From: Siphonobacter aquaeclarae
GTDB lineage: Bacteria; Bacteroidota; Bacteroidia; Cytophagales; Spirosomataceae
Direction of reading: 5' to 3'
DNA length: 64,000 nucleotides
NCBI RefSeq assembly: GCF_900103285.1
Contig: NZ_FNGS01000005.1
Coordinates: 1 to 64,000, forward strand
Positions 33,378 through 41,404 of this stretch are shown here, piece by piece (the stretch's first letter is position 1; every line of letters begins with the position of its first letter). The notes beneath the pieces are model-generated. The model worked only from the letters and a program-made list of their open reading frames with translations. It ran no database searches and was not told the origin of the DNA. A program made the position numbers and the translations under genes.

Positions 33378-33418
33378 TAATACGGCTGCGGTAGGCACAG
33401 CCTGCCGCAGCCGTATTA
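33378..33418. terminator. 14-bp inverted repeat between convergent genes
   Basis: The arms TAATACGGCTGCGG (33378-33391) and CCGCAGCCGTATTA (33405-33418) are perfectly complementary. No long T-run follows, so termination is plausible but not certain. The loop TAGGCACAGCCTG shares its core with the inner arms of the large repeat at 53822-53947. Confidence 0.6.
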
Positions 33419-33425
33419 CCTAATA

Positions 33426-33529
33426 CCCGCCGTGCGCAATATCCGCTACGCACTTATTGTTGACACGCAGGAACTGTTCCCTCCAGCCGTCCACCCCATG
33501 CTCCATACCCTCTGCCCCGTGCTTTACAA
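33426..33529. repeat. Composite intergenic repeat related to the 53719-54127 element
   Basis: CCCGCCGTGCG (33426-33436) and CGCTACGCACTT (33444-33455) both recur in the element at 53779 and 53811. From 33495 a GC-rich heptamer tract follows (CCCATGC, TCCATAC, CCTCTGC, CCCGTGC), the same class as at 41334 and 56616 in the opposite orientation. It lies at the 3' ends of two convergent genes. Confidence 0.5.
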
Positions 33530-35104
33530 CACCCTCGCATCAAACACCCCCGTCAACACCTTACCGTTCCGTTTCACCTGAAGCCAGAGGCGGTAGCTGC
33601 CCGGCGTCGGGAAGGCATAGGGAATTGCGAGGTGATTTTTGTGGGAATGCGCCATTCCGGGCATCAGAAGACTGTCGCGCTGCGCTTCCGGAAGGGTATG
33701 CAGCCTGGCCATGACACGGTCTATGCTGTCCCGAAAAACGTCCGGCGACGGCAGCTTCGCCGGAAAAGTCGATTTCTCGGCAATACGGCTTTCCATGATC
33801 TGCTGCGACGCGGCGGAGAAAGTACCGGTCGGGTGAAGGTGGATGTAAACGCTCCCGTCGTCCTTGAAAACCGCCGCATGGCCCGTCATACCGAGATAAG
33901 GCTGGAGAACGGCGGGCTTCCCGTCAGGCGCAGTGACCGTAAAATTCAGGGAGTAGGGCTTTCCGGCCTGCAACGGACCGGTAGCTTCCCAAACGATGGA
34001 TGAGCCATCCTGCAATGCAATTTTTACCCCCGGTTTGCCACAAACGGTAATCGCCTGATCCTTTACCAGGGTCTGGTTGCGGTTGATGGCAGATGTGACG
34101 GCATAGGTATCTTCCGGGTCTCCGGCCGAAGCATTTCCCGACGGCAGCGGCGGTATATCAAGCGTATCCGTGACGGTGTACGCAAGTCCCTGTAGACGAA
34201 GCATATCTGCATAGACCAGGTAGCGTCCCGGAGGAAGCTTCGGCAATGCCGCCTCAAAATGCAGGGAATCCCTGCGGGTCGGGTGCAGGTGCGCGAATGC
34301 GTCCATCGATCCCTGCCGGAGCAGAAACAGGTGCATCAGCTTGCCGTGATCAGGTACGAGGTAGCTGAGCGAACGTCCTTTGGCAGAGGCAGAATCTATC
34401 GTCAGTTGCAGGTAAGGAACGTTGTCCCGGATTGCTGCCTGCGTCGTCGCCTGATAGGGTTTGTAGAGATGGCGACGGTACTCATTGGCCCAGGAACCCC
34501 ACCAGTTGTGACCGATCGCGACCAGGCCGATGCACAGCGTCGCGCCGACAGCCGACCCGGCTATCCGTTTCCGGCGGGTACCCGGCGTATCGCGTTCACC
34601 GGGTTTCAGGAGGCTGTCAGAGATACTGGCGCCAAAGAGTGTTGTCATCAGACCGATCAGCAGTACGCCGAGGCCGGCCAGTACCCATCCCGTCACGTAG
34701 GGCATCGTCCGCGTCGCAGTGGATATGGCGGCAACCGGTACTATTACCGAGCCCTTGCCCTGCGGGCCGTCGATGCTGACGCTGACACTTGCCGAACCAT
34801 CTTCCATGAACCAGATCGTGCCTTCATACCGGCCGGCTTCTCCGGGTACGGGCGGGGCCGGATCGGCTTTGGGAGATCCTTCATCCCCGGCAAAAAAATA
34901 GACAGGTTTCAGGGATAGGGTATGAACGCCGGGCGCGCCAACGAGAACCGTCACTTTCGCGGTACCCGGAATCACGTCCGGAGGCTGGACAAAAACCTGG
35001 ACGGCATAGGGGCCGGCGTTGCCTTCAAACACAACACCCGGACTGCCGACATGCCCGGAAACAATCCCGGGAAAAAACAGGAGAAGAAAAACAAGGTATT
35101 TCAT
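33524..35104 (-). CDS. Membrane-anchored periplasmic protein with His-rich motifs, unknown function
   Basis: The protein has 526 aa from ATG 35104 (MKYLVFLLLFFPGIVSGHVG, signal peptide). It has an N-terminal beta-sandwich (~25-150), one or two membrane helices (~165-245) and a long periplasmic part. There, DHGKLMHLFLLRQGSMDAFA-HLHPTRRD, GMTGHAAV, HLHPTGTFS and MAHSHKNHLAIPY concentrate histidines and methionines. Motifs of this kind occur in periplasmic proteins linked to copper or cytochrome-oxidase metallation (YtkA/FixH-like sandwiches), so metal binding is plausible but unproven. It is the second gene of a two-gene unit, 14 bp after the multi-pass partner. Confidence 0.5.
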   Translation of the reverse strand: MKYLVFLLLFFPGIVSGHVGSPGVVFEGNAGPYAVQVFVQPPDVIPGTAKVTVLVGAPGVHTLSLKPVYFFAGDEGSPKADPAPPVPGEAGRYEGTIWFMEDGSASVSVSIDGPQGKGSVIVPVAAISTATRTMPYVTGWVLAGLGVLLIGLMTTLFGASISDSLLKPGERDTPGTRRKRIAGSAVGATLCIGLVAIGHNWWGSWANEYRRHLYKPYQATTQAAIRDNVPYLQLTIDSASAKGRSLSYLVPDHGKLMHLFLLRQGSMDAFAHLHPTRRDSLHFEAALPKLPPGRYLVYADMLRLQGLAYTVTDTLDIPPLPSGNASAGDPEDTYAVTSAINRNQTLVKDQAITVCGKPGVKIALQDGSSIVWEATGPLQAGKPYSLNFTVTAPDGKPAVLQPYLGMTGHAAVFKDDGSVYIHLHPTGTFSAASQQIMESRIAEKSTFPAKLPSPDVFRDSIDRVMARLHTLPEAQRDSLLMPGMAHSHKNHLAIPYAFPTPGSYRLWLQVKRNGKVLTGVFDARVL

Positions 35105-35118
35105 GGGAAAGGAGAAGG

Positions 35119-36312
35119 TTACCGAACTACTTTTTTCATCCAGTTGCCCCAGGCGAGACCGACGCGGGTCGACAGAAGCGTAATCAGGAACGCGATGCCC
35201 AGGCCGGTGGCCAGGTCTCCGGCAGCTTCCCGTGCCCAGGGATAATACTGGTAGCGATATTCCCAATTGGGATCGTTGCCGAAGTACCAGGTATAACTTC
35301 CGAAGAACTTGTTACGGGCGAGGGGAGAGGACACCAGAAATTCCCCGAAAAACCATTGTATCAATCCATAGACAAGCGCGAATACCAGCGCCATAGCGAA
35401 TGCCCGGGTCCAGTTGTTCCGGAAAATAACGCGCTGCTGCAGCCAGTCGATACAAGCGGCGGGCAGTATGAGCAGTACCGGAAACCCGAAAAACTGAAAG
35501 TGCGTGACGGGATTGAGAATAGGTCCAAGCAACGGCTCAGCCGGAAACTGCTGCAATACCCAATTGGTCAGCAGCAACACGAGCATGTATACCAGACTGA
35601 TGCGCGTCGCGCCCCAGCGATGTCCCGACGCGCGCGCCGTTGAGAAGAGGAAGAGCGGAAATACCAATCCGGAAACCTGGTAATAAATGGCGTTGTGGGA
35701 ATTGACACGGTCCACAAATTCCGACACAAACAGGTAGAGCATCGCCAGCAGGAACCCGGCCGTCAGCGTAAATAGTAGCCGGAGCCGGGCAGTCCGCTCC
35801 GGAAATACCGCGTCATCCTCCCGGTTGAGCAGGGCCATGACGAGAAACATGGCGCCGAGCTGAATAGTCATGAGTCCGAGGATCAGGACAGTATGCGGAG
35901 GCGTGAAAATCTCCACGTCGAGGCCGTAGGTACTGTGCCACCAGTCGTCAAACGGCGCCGAAGTCAGCGCGGCGATACTCCCCCAGATGCAGAATAATCC
36001 GCCGAGCGAACTGTAGAAAATCCCCCAGAAATGAACAAGGTGCGGGCGCTCCGCCTTGTGTGGGCCGAAGGAGGCCATCAGGCAGCGGTATCCGGCAAAA
36101 AGCCCGGCAAATGCCGCACCGGCGTAAATCAGGTTGTGCGGGGCGGAGAAAAGTCCGTCGCGACCGATGGTGATGTGCCAGGAAATATCCCACAAAAGCC
36201 CGACGACAATGCAAAGCGAAGACGCCACACAGGCGTACACATACAGCGGAATCCCGAGGCTGAGACTACCGGGACGGTCCCAGCTGCGGGGTACCGAAGG
36301 AGAAAGCGACAT
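35119..36312 (-). CDS. Multi-pass membrane protein with conserved His pattern, unknown function
   Basis: The protein has 397 aa from ATG 36312 (MSLSPSVPRSW). About nine to ten membrane helices are predicted. Polar residues within or next to helices are striking: LLWDISWHITIGRDGLFSAP-HNLIYAG, DDWWHSTYGLDVEIFTPPHT and NSHNAIYYQV. Repeated W-D-x2-W-H and PxH-type motifs suggest a metal or heme site at the membrane surface. I cannot name the family. The gene precedes the His-rich periplasmic protein by 14 bp, so they probably form one complex. The upstream region is divergent from PhyH. Confidence 0.5.
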   Translation of the reverse strand: MSLSPSVPRSWDRPGSLSLGIPLYVYACVASSLCIVVGLLWDISWHITIGRDGLFSAPHNLIYAGAAFAGLFAGYRCLMASFGPHKAERPHLVHFWGIFYSSLGGLFCIWGSIAALTSAPFDDWWHSTYGLDVEIFTPPHTVLILGLMTIQLGAMFLVMALLNREDDAVFPERTARLRLLFTLTAGFLLAMLYLFVSEFVDRVNSHNAIYYQVSGLVFPLFLFSTARASGHRWGATRISLVYMLVLLLTNWVLQQFPAEPLLGPILNPVTHFQFFGFPVLLILPAACIDWLQQRVIFRNNWTRAFAMALVFALVYGLIQWFFGEFLVSSPLARNKFFGSYTWYFGNDPNWEYRYQYYPWAREAAGDLATGLGIAFLITLLSTRVGLAWGNWMKKVVR

Positions 36313-36738
36313 AGTGAACAACAGGCTATAGATGTAAAGGCGGCCGGAGCCCTTCGCGGTAATACCGGAGAATACCCGGAAAAGACCCCTGCGATCGGCC
36401 TCATGAGCGAAAGACACCTGATCAGGATCATCCCCTCATCTCTTCAACAAAAAAAGTTTATTTGTTAATAAATTGAAAATCAGGGGATAATAGAAATTCT
36501 TTTACTCTACTAAAAAAATAGATTAAGTAGAGTATTGACATTGCGAAATGTTCCTGCTTGTTTTGAATCGAAATCAGCACAAGCCCCATGCGCCAGCGAT
36601 ACGAACTCGTCCTCATCAATCTTCACTTGCGCTCGTCACTCTGTTGACGGACCTGCTGCATCCACTTTTTTTCAACGTGTATCACTCCTTCGGCACCGAT
36701 CGAGACAGGGGAGATTTTGCCTAAACGAATTCGCATCC
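36313..36738. other. Divergent promoter region between the His-rich membrane pair and PhyH
   Basis: No gene is seen. An AT-rich core (36455-36535) contains an 8-bp palindrome at 36504-36533. An in-frame extension of the PhyH gene upstream of 36739 has low-complexity, Cys/Ser-rich content and is not credible protein. Confidence 0.5.
36504..36533. promoter_or_regulatory. ACTCTACT...AGTAGAGT palindrome in a divergent promoter
   Basis: Perfect 8-bp arms (36504-36511 and 36526-36533) have a 14-nt A/T-rich spacer. The site lies in the AT-rich core of the gap between two divergent units. It is a candidate operator, by position and symmetry only. Confidence 0.4.
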
Positions 36739-37608
36739 ATGAGTCAGACATTCCAGTTTCAGCAACAGCTTACCGACGAACAGCGTCGTTATTTCCACCA
36801 ACACGGTATTCTTCATTTCAAGGGATTTGTCGACCGCGACACCGTCCGCGAGTTCATCCGGGAAGTACAGCGGGTTGAGTCCTATTTTCTCAAATCCGAT
36901 ACCCGCAAGGTCAACGGTATTCCGCTGAAATTTGGCAGCGACGCCGACGGCGGCAAGATCATCCAGCGCCTGGCCTTCACCTCGCATTACAGCGATCGCC
37001 TGCGGGATTTCCTGAAAGATCCCCGCCTGCAGGCCCTGCTCGAACTCCTCGGGCCATTCGACGGCCGCATCGGCGAAAATGAAAAAGACGGCCTCGTGGT
37101 CAATCACTACGTCAACACGCCGGACAGCCAGTTCAAGCAGCTTGGCTGGCATACCGACAGCCCCCGCGACCTCTTCCTCGGCTCCCGGATTCAGCCCATG
37201 CTCAACGTGGGCCTGCACCTGGACGACTGCCCGACCGAAAACGGTGGGCTCCGGGTACTTCCCGGGACACACCGGCAGAGCCTGGCAGGCCTGTTTTTCC
37301 GCAAAAAATATTTCATCGACCATAAACCGGATAAGCGGGAAGTCGGCTTTGAAATCGAAGCCGGCGACCTCACCATTCACGACGGAAGGCTGTGGCACCG
37401 CGTACAGCAATCTCCGTTCTACGGCGCGCGGAGCCGTCGCCGGGTGATGTACATTCCGATCATCACCGGCGCCTACCAACCCAAAACGGCTGACAGTCCA
37501 ACCCCGTTCTATCACCGCCTGGGCAACCTGCAACTGCCGAAAGTGCCGGCACTCCGGCCTGTCGCGCAGCGGTGGGGCCAACTGAGCCTCAGTAAACTAT
37601 TGGGATAA
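36739..37608 (+). CDS. Phytanoyl-CoA dioxygenase (PhyH) family oxygenase
   Basis: The protein has 289 aa from ATG 36739 (MSQTFQFQQQLTDEQ). The cupin fold of Fe(II)/2-oxoglutarate PhyH enzymes is present: GILHFKGFVDRDTV, the iron ligands His138-x-Asp140 in LGWHTDSPRD, LHLDDCPTENGGLRVLPGTH, and the distal His (most likely His220 in LWHRV), with RSRRR supplying 2-oxoglutarate-binding Arg. It hydroxylates a small molecule in the cytosol; the substrate is unknown. An SDR gene follows after 71 bp, but with a hairpin terminator between them, so any link is partial. The very AT-rich promoter suggests tight regulation. Confidence 0.85.
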   Translation: MSQTFQFQQQLTDEQRRYFHQHGILHFKGFVDRDTVREFIREVQRVESYFLKSDTRKVNGIPLKFGSDADGGKIIQRLAFTSHYSDRLRDFLKDPRLQALLELLGPFDGRIGENEKDGLVVNHYVNTPDSQFKQLGWHTDSPRDLFLGSRIQPMLNVGLHLDDCPTENGGLRVLPGTHRQSLAGLFFRKKYFIDHKPDKREVGFEIEAGDLTIHDGRLWHRVQQSPFYGARSRRRVMYIPIITGAYQPKTADSPTPFYHRLGNLQLPKVPALRPVAQRWGQLSLSKLLG

Positions 37609-37612
37609 TGCA

Positions 37613-37655
37613 GCACAGCCGGGCTTCTTTCGGGAGATAGCCCGGCTGTCTTTTT
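37613..37655 (+). terminator. Terminator after the PhyH gene
   Basis: Perfect 10-bp arms ACAGCCGGGC (37615-37624) and GCCCGGCTGT (37640-37649) are followed by CTTTTT. It starts a few bases past the stop codon. Confidence 0.8.
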
Positions 37656-37679
37656 ACGCTACACCTTACCACGAACAAC

Positions 37680-38507
37680 ATGGCTTATGCCCTCGTCACC
37701 GGCGCCGCAAAGGGAATCGGGCGTTCCATCGCCCGGGAGCTTGCCGCCCGGAACTACCACCTGCTGCTCATCGATATTGCCGAAACGGAGCTGGAACGCA
37801 ACGCGCATCAGATCCGGACGCAATACGGCGTGGCGGTGCATACGCTGATTGTAGACCTGTCCCTGCCGGGCGTGGTCCGGACGATTACGGCCTGGCAGCG
37901 GGAGAAAGGCCCGGAACTGGAAGTCGTCGTCAACAACGCCGGCTTCGGTCTCAACGGACCTTTCCTCGAAATACCGATACAGGAGCAAATGGATATCCTG
38001 AATGTGAACGTCAAGGCGCTCGTGGAGCTGTCCTACGTTTTCGTGCCCGTTCTGGCCCGCCGGCCGGTCGGGTATCTGCTGAACGTTTGCAGTACCACGG
38101 CGTACCAGACCGTTCCGTATGTGACGATGTATGCCGCCTCGAAAGCCTTTGTCCGTTCGTTTACGCGCGGATTGCGCCATGAGCTGCGGCATTCCAACGT
38201 GCGGGTGACGATGCTCAGCCCCGGCAGTACCGATACCGACTTTGTGAACCGGGCCCGCATGGGAGATTCCATCAAACGGACCGCCGCCCGCGTCAATATG
38301 ACAGCAGAGGAGGTTGCCCAAACCGCTGTCAAAAGCCTTTTCAAGGGAAAAGCGGAGGTAATCCCCGGTTTTCTGAATCAGTTCGGCGCTTTTTTACCCC
38401 GGATTATTCCGATGAAATGGATTGAGCATGTTGCGGGGAGGATTTATGAACCCAGGGTGTCTGGTCAGGGACCAACGGCAGAAAAGAAGGCTCTTGCGTC
38501 GACATAA
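37680..38507 (+). CDS. SDR-family oxidoreductase (long-tailed)
   Basis: The 275-aa protein has the cofactor motif TGAAKGIG (7-14), NNAG (85-88), Ser138 and Tyr151/Lys155 (YAASK). The ~40-residue C-terminal extension with FLNQFGAFLPRIIPMKWIEH resembles membrane-associated SDRs of the DltE/YqjQ type that act on acyl or lipid substrates. The last ~20 residues are low complexity. The enzyme is expected to be NAD(P)H-dependent; its substrate is unknown. It lies downstream of the PhyH oxygenase, and a shared lipid-type pathway is possible. Confidence 0.8.
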   Translation: MAYALVTGAAKGIGRSIARELAARNYHLLLIDIAETELERNAHQIRTQYGVAVHTLIVDLSLPGVVRTITAWQREKGPELEVVVNNAGFGLNGPFLEIPIQEQMDILNVNVKALVELSYVFVPVLARRPVGYLLNVCSTTAYQTVPYVTMYAASKAFVRSFTRGLRHELRHSNVRVTMLSPGSTDTDFVNRARMGDSIKRTAARVNMTAEEVAQTAVKSLFKGKAEVIPGFLNQFGAFLPRIIPMKWIEHVAGRIYEPRVSGQGPTAEKKALAST

Positions 38508-38621
38508 TCACCTGAATCGCAGATTTTTAGGGTATTCCGGCTAAACCCGGAAAGGAAATCAGATCGGATGGTCTGATTTTTTCGTTGGAAGAAGCAGGGT
38601 GTTATCGCCGTTTGCCCCTGC

Positions 38622-38629
38622 TATCTTTG
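38622..38629 (+). promoter_or_regulatory. TATCTTTG box immediately upstream of the DUF4421 gene
   Basis: This is an exact TAnnTTTG match, but it ends only 5 nt before the ATG at 38635 and no TTG element is found at normal spacing. If used, the transcript would be nearly leaderless. Confidence 0.25.
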
Positions 38630-38634
38630 CCACG

Positions 38635-39681
38635 ATGCCGAATCGATTTGTTTTGTTGTTTTTGTCGCTGATCACCGGTGCTTCCTACGGGCAGATTACC
38701 GCTGCCGAATCCGAGCCGGAAGAATCGGAAGAACTCCCGAAAGGTCGCAAATGGGTGGATACTTCTTTTGTTTCGACCTATCCTTCGAAGCTGACGGGCC
38801 GTGTCTATATGTCTCAGAAATACAGCCGTCTTCACCTGATCACGACCAAACCGCGTCTGCCGTACCTGCCGAATACCTCCCTCAACCTGGGAGTAGGGGT
38901 GACCTACCGCTCGGTATCCCTGAACCTTGCTTACGGCTTTCCGTTCCTGAATCCGCACAACGGCAAGGGCGATACGCGGTACCTCGACCTGCAATCCCAC
39001 CTATACGGACGGAACTGGGTAACAGACGTTTACGGCCAGTTCTATAAAGGATATTACCTGAAGGAAAAAGGGATGGCCTCGGCTGATAAAGATGCCTATT
39101 ACCAGCGCCCCGACCTGTATCTGCGGATGGTAGGTACGTCGGTATACCACTTGTTCAACGGGCATCGCTTTTCCTACCGTGCCGCTTTTGTACAGAATGA
39201 ATGGCAGAAGCGAAGTTCCGGCAGCTGGCTTGCCGGAGCGGAATTATATGCCGGCACCTTCGGCGGAGACAGTACAGTCGTTCCCGGCGCCTATTCCCCC
39301 GAAAATCCGGTACGAAAAGTACAGTTCTATAAGTTCGGTCCGGGAGGCGGCTATGCATACTCGTGGGTACTGAACCGGCATTTTTTTGCGACGTTTTCGC
39401 TTACCGGAAACCTGAACCTGACATTCAGCCGGGAATTTTCGGACAACGGGCGTGATACCCGCTTCCACGTCCGGCCCAACCTCAATTACCGTGCGGTGAT
39501 CGGGTACAATAGTCCGCTGTGGAATGTCAGTCTATCGATGGTGAATTCCGACGTTGCCCTCAGCGGCGATTCCCGCAATGAATACCTCATCCGGACGGGC
39601 AATTACCGGCTGACGTTTGCCCGGCGATTTCCGCCGGGGCGCCATTTGCGGCGACTGGCAGCCCGGAAACCGCTTTCCTGA
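38635..39681 (+). CDS. DUF4421 outer-membrane-type protein
   Basis: The protein has 348 aa from ATG 38635 (MPNRFVLLFLSLITGASYG signal peptide, then an acidic EPEESEELPKG stretch). The DUF4421 signature follows: KWVDTSFVSTYPSKLTGRVY, LPYLPNTSLNLGVGVTYRSV, LAYGFPFLNP and WVTDVYGQFYKGYYL. Alternating aromatic strands and GYNSPLWNVSLSMVNSD toward the end suggest a small outer-membrane barrel. The family is Bacteroidota-restricted and uncharacterised. The gene stands alone. Confidence 0.8.
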   Translation: MPNRFVLLFLSLITGASYGQITAAESEPEESEELPKGRKWVDTSFVSTYPSKLTGRVYMSQKYSRLHLITTKPRLPYLPNTSLNLGVGVTYRSVSLNLAYGFPFLNPHNGKGDTRYLDLQSHLYGRNWVTDVYGQFYKGYYLKEKGMASADKDAYYQRPDLYLRMVGTSVYHLFNGHRFSYRAAFVQNEWQKRSSGSWLAGAELYAGTFGGDSTVVPGAYSPENPVRKVQFYKFGPGGGYAYSWVLNRHFFATFSLTGNLNLTFSREFSDNGRDTRFHVRPNLNYRAVIGYNSPLWNVSLSMVNSDVALSGDSRNEYLIRTGNYRLTFARRFPPGRHLRRLAARKPLS

Positions 39682-39686
39682 CGCGC

Positions 39687-39717
39687 TTTCAAACCTCGCC
39701 CGCCGGCGTTACCTTTG
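39687..39717 (+). promoter_or_regulatory. Putative promoter of the lactonase-GNAT unit
   Basis: TTTC (39687-39690) is followed after 19 nt by TACCTTTG (39710-39717), an exact TAnnTTTG -7 box of the Bacteroidota type. The lactonase ATG is 27 nt further downstream. Confidence 0.45.
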
Positions 39718-39744
39718 AAACCGTGATCCTCTAAACCCTTTTCG

Positions 39745-40860
39745 ATGAAATCAATCGTCCTCGGATTGCTCGCTGTCTGCGGGCTGGCGCTCACTTCGGT
39801 CGCCCAATCCAAAGAGTATTACCTGCTGGTCGGAACCTACACCGCCGCGACGAGCCAGGGTATCTACCTCTACAAATTCAATACGGCGACAGGCGATTTC
39901 GCTCCTGTAAGTATTGCGACCGGCCTCAAGAACCCGTCGTTTCAGGCCATTTCCCCAAATAAAAAGTTTGTCTACTCGGTTGGTGAAGTCGCAGGCGGCG
40001 GCGCTGTATATGCCCTCGCGTTCGACAGGAAATCCGGAAGCCTGAAATTGCTCAACTCGCAGTCGGCGGGCGGAAACGGCCCCTGCCACGTCGCCGTCGA
40101 CAAAACCGGCAAATGGGTCATTGTCGGAAACTACGGCGCCGGCAGCCTGACGATCCTGCCCGTTCAGGCCGACGGTTCACTGGGAGCGCCCCTCGAAACC
40201 ATCCAGCATACCGGAAAAGGCCCGAATGCGAAGCGCCAGGAAAAGGCCCACGTGCATTCCATCAACTTCGCGCCGAATAATAAGGACATTTATGTTCCGG
40301 ACCTGGGTATCGACGAAGTCACGCATTACCAACTGAATACCCAAACCGGAAAGCTCACCGAACAGGCTCCGGCAAAGGTGGCGCCCGGCGCCGGGCCGCG
40401 GCACTTTACCTTCCACCCGAACGGAAAGTTTGCCTATGTCATCAATGAACTGAACGGTACTGTAACCGGATTCCGGTATGGTGCCAACGGCACGCTGACG
40501 GAGTTTCAGTCCATCAGTACCCTGCCTGAATCATATAAAGGCGAGAGTATCTGCGCCGACATCCATATCTCACCCGATGGCAAATTCCTCTATGGCTCCA
40601 ACCGCGGGCACGACAGCATCGCGATTTATGCCATCGATGCAAAGACCGGCAAGCTGACGCTCGTTGATATTACTCCCTCCGGCGGGAAGCACCCCCGGAA
40701 TTTCATGATCGATCCTACCGGAGCGTTTGTCCTCGTCGCCAACCGCGATACTGACAACGTGGTGATTTTCCGCCGCGACGCCCAAACCGGTAAAATTACC
40801 CCCACCGGCAGGCATATCGAGGTTTCCATGCCCGTTTGCCTGACGACCATTCCTTTCTGA
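39745..40860 (+). CDS. Secreted lactonase-family beta-propeller (6-phosphogluconolactonase-like)
   Basis: The 371-aa protein has a signal peptide (MKSIVLGLLAVCGLALTSVAQ). It is a seven-bladed propeller of the YbhE/Lactonase family: YLLVGTYTAATSQGIYLYKF, NPSFQAISPNKKFVYSVGE, GGNGPCHVAVDKTGKWVIVGNY, HSINFAPNNKDIYVPDLG, GAGPRHFTFHPNGKFAYVIN and HPRNFMIDPTGAFVLVANRD. The cytosolic founder hydrolyses 6-phosphogluconolactone. This copy is exported, so its substrate is more likely an unphosphorylated sugar lactone. The GNAT gene starts 1 bp after its stop, indicating coupling. Confidence 0.85.
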   Translation: MKSIVLGLLAVCGLALTSVAQSKEYYLLVGTYTAATSQGIYLYKFNTATGDFAPVSIATGLKNPSFQAISPNKKFVYSVGEVAGGGAVYALAFDRKSGSLKLLNSQSAGGNGPCHVAVDKTGKWVIVGNYGAGSLTILPVQADGSLGAPLETIQHTGKGPNAKRQEKAHVHSINFAPNNKDIYVPDLGIDEVTHYQLNTQTGKLTEQAPAKVAPGAGPRHFTFHPNGKFAYVINELNGTVTGFRYGANGTLTEFQSISTLPESYKGESICADIHISPDGKFLYGSNRGHDSIAIYAIDAKTGKLTLVDITPSGGKHPRNFMIDPTGAFVLVANRDTDNVVIFRRDAQTGKITPTGRHIEVSMPVCLTTIPF

Positions 40861-40861
40861 T

Positions 40862-41332
40862 ATGCGTTTGATTGAACCCGCTGACAATGCCGCCCTCGCG
40901 GCCATTATCCGTAACTCCATTGAAGAATTCGGCGTCCCGATTGAGGGAACGGCTCATACTGATCCGACGACCGACAACCTCTACCAGCTCTTCCGGACCC
41001 CCGGATCCATTTATTGGGTAGAGGAGCAGGAGGGAATACTGCTCGGTGGCTGTGGCATCTTCCCAACGCAGGGCCTGCCGGAAGGATATGCGGAACTGGT
41101 ACGTTTTTTCCTGACTGCTGCTGCCCGCGGCAAAGGTCTGGGAAAAGCCCTCATGCAACGCAGCCTTGAATCCGCCCGGGAGATGGGATATACCCACCTG
41201 TACCTTGAAACCTTCGGCGAGATGTCTGCCGCAGTGGGGATGTATGAGAAAATGGGATTCCGGGTGATCGATGCGCCGCTGGGTAACTCTGGGCATTATA
41301 GCTGTACGATCTGGATGGTGCTGGAACTTTAA
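40862..41332 (+). CDS. GNAT-family N-acetyltransferase
   Basis: The 156-aa length is typical. Motif A for acetyl-CoA binding is RGKGLGKALM (89-98), preceded by the AELVRFFLTAAA strand and followed by LYLETFGEMSAAVGMYEKMGF, the C-terminal half of the fold. The acceptor is unknown. The gene begins 1 bp after the lactonase stop codon and ends right before a 25-bp inverted repeat. Confidence 0.85.
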   Translation: MRLIEPADNAALAAIIRNSIEEFGVPIEGTAHTDPTTDNLYQLFRTPGSIYWVEEQEGILLGGCGIFPTQGLPEGYAELVRFFLTAAARGKGLGKALMQRSLESAREMGYTHLYLETFGEMSAAVGMYEKMGFRVIDAPLGNSGHYSCTIWMVLEL

Positions 41333-41333
41333 T

Positions 41334-41400
41334 AGCAAAGGGCAGGGGGCATAGGGCATGGGGAAATACTCCCGCTGCCCTATGCCCCCTGCCCTTTGCT
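41334..41400. repeat. 25-bp perfect inverted repeat of GC-rich heptamers
   Basis: The arms 41334-41358 and 41376-41400 are perfectly complementary with a 17-nt loop. The left arm is tandem 7-nt units GCAAAGG, GCAGGGG, GCATAGG, GCATGGG; the right arm is their complement (GCCCTAT, GCCCCCT, GCCCTTT). It fills the whole gap between the stop codons of the convergent GNAT and GH5 genes, so it is placed where a bidirectional terminator would be, without T-runs. Confidence 0.85.
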
Positions 41401-41404
41401 GCTC

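Noticed and set aside
36535-36738. 68-residue N-terminal extension of the PhyH gene
   Set aside because: Ser/Cys/Arg-rich sequence with no similarity to the family. The family start MSQTFQFQQ begins at 36739, and the extension covers the promoter region.
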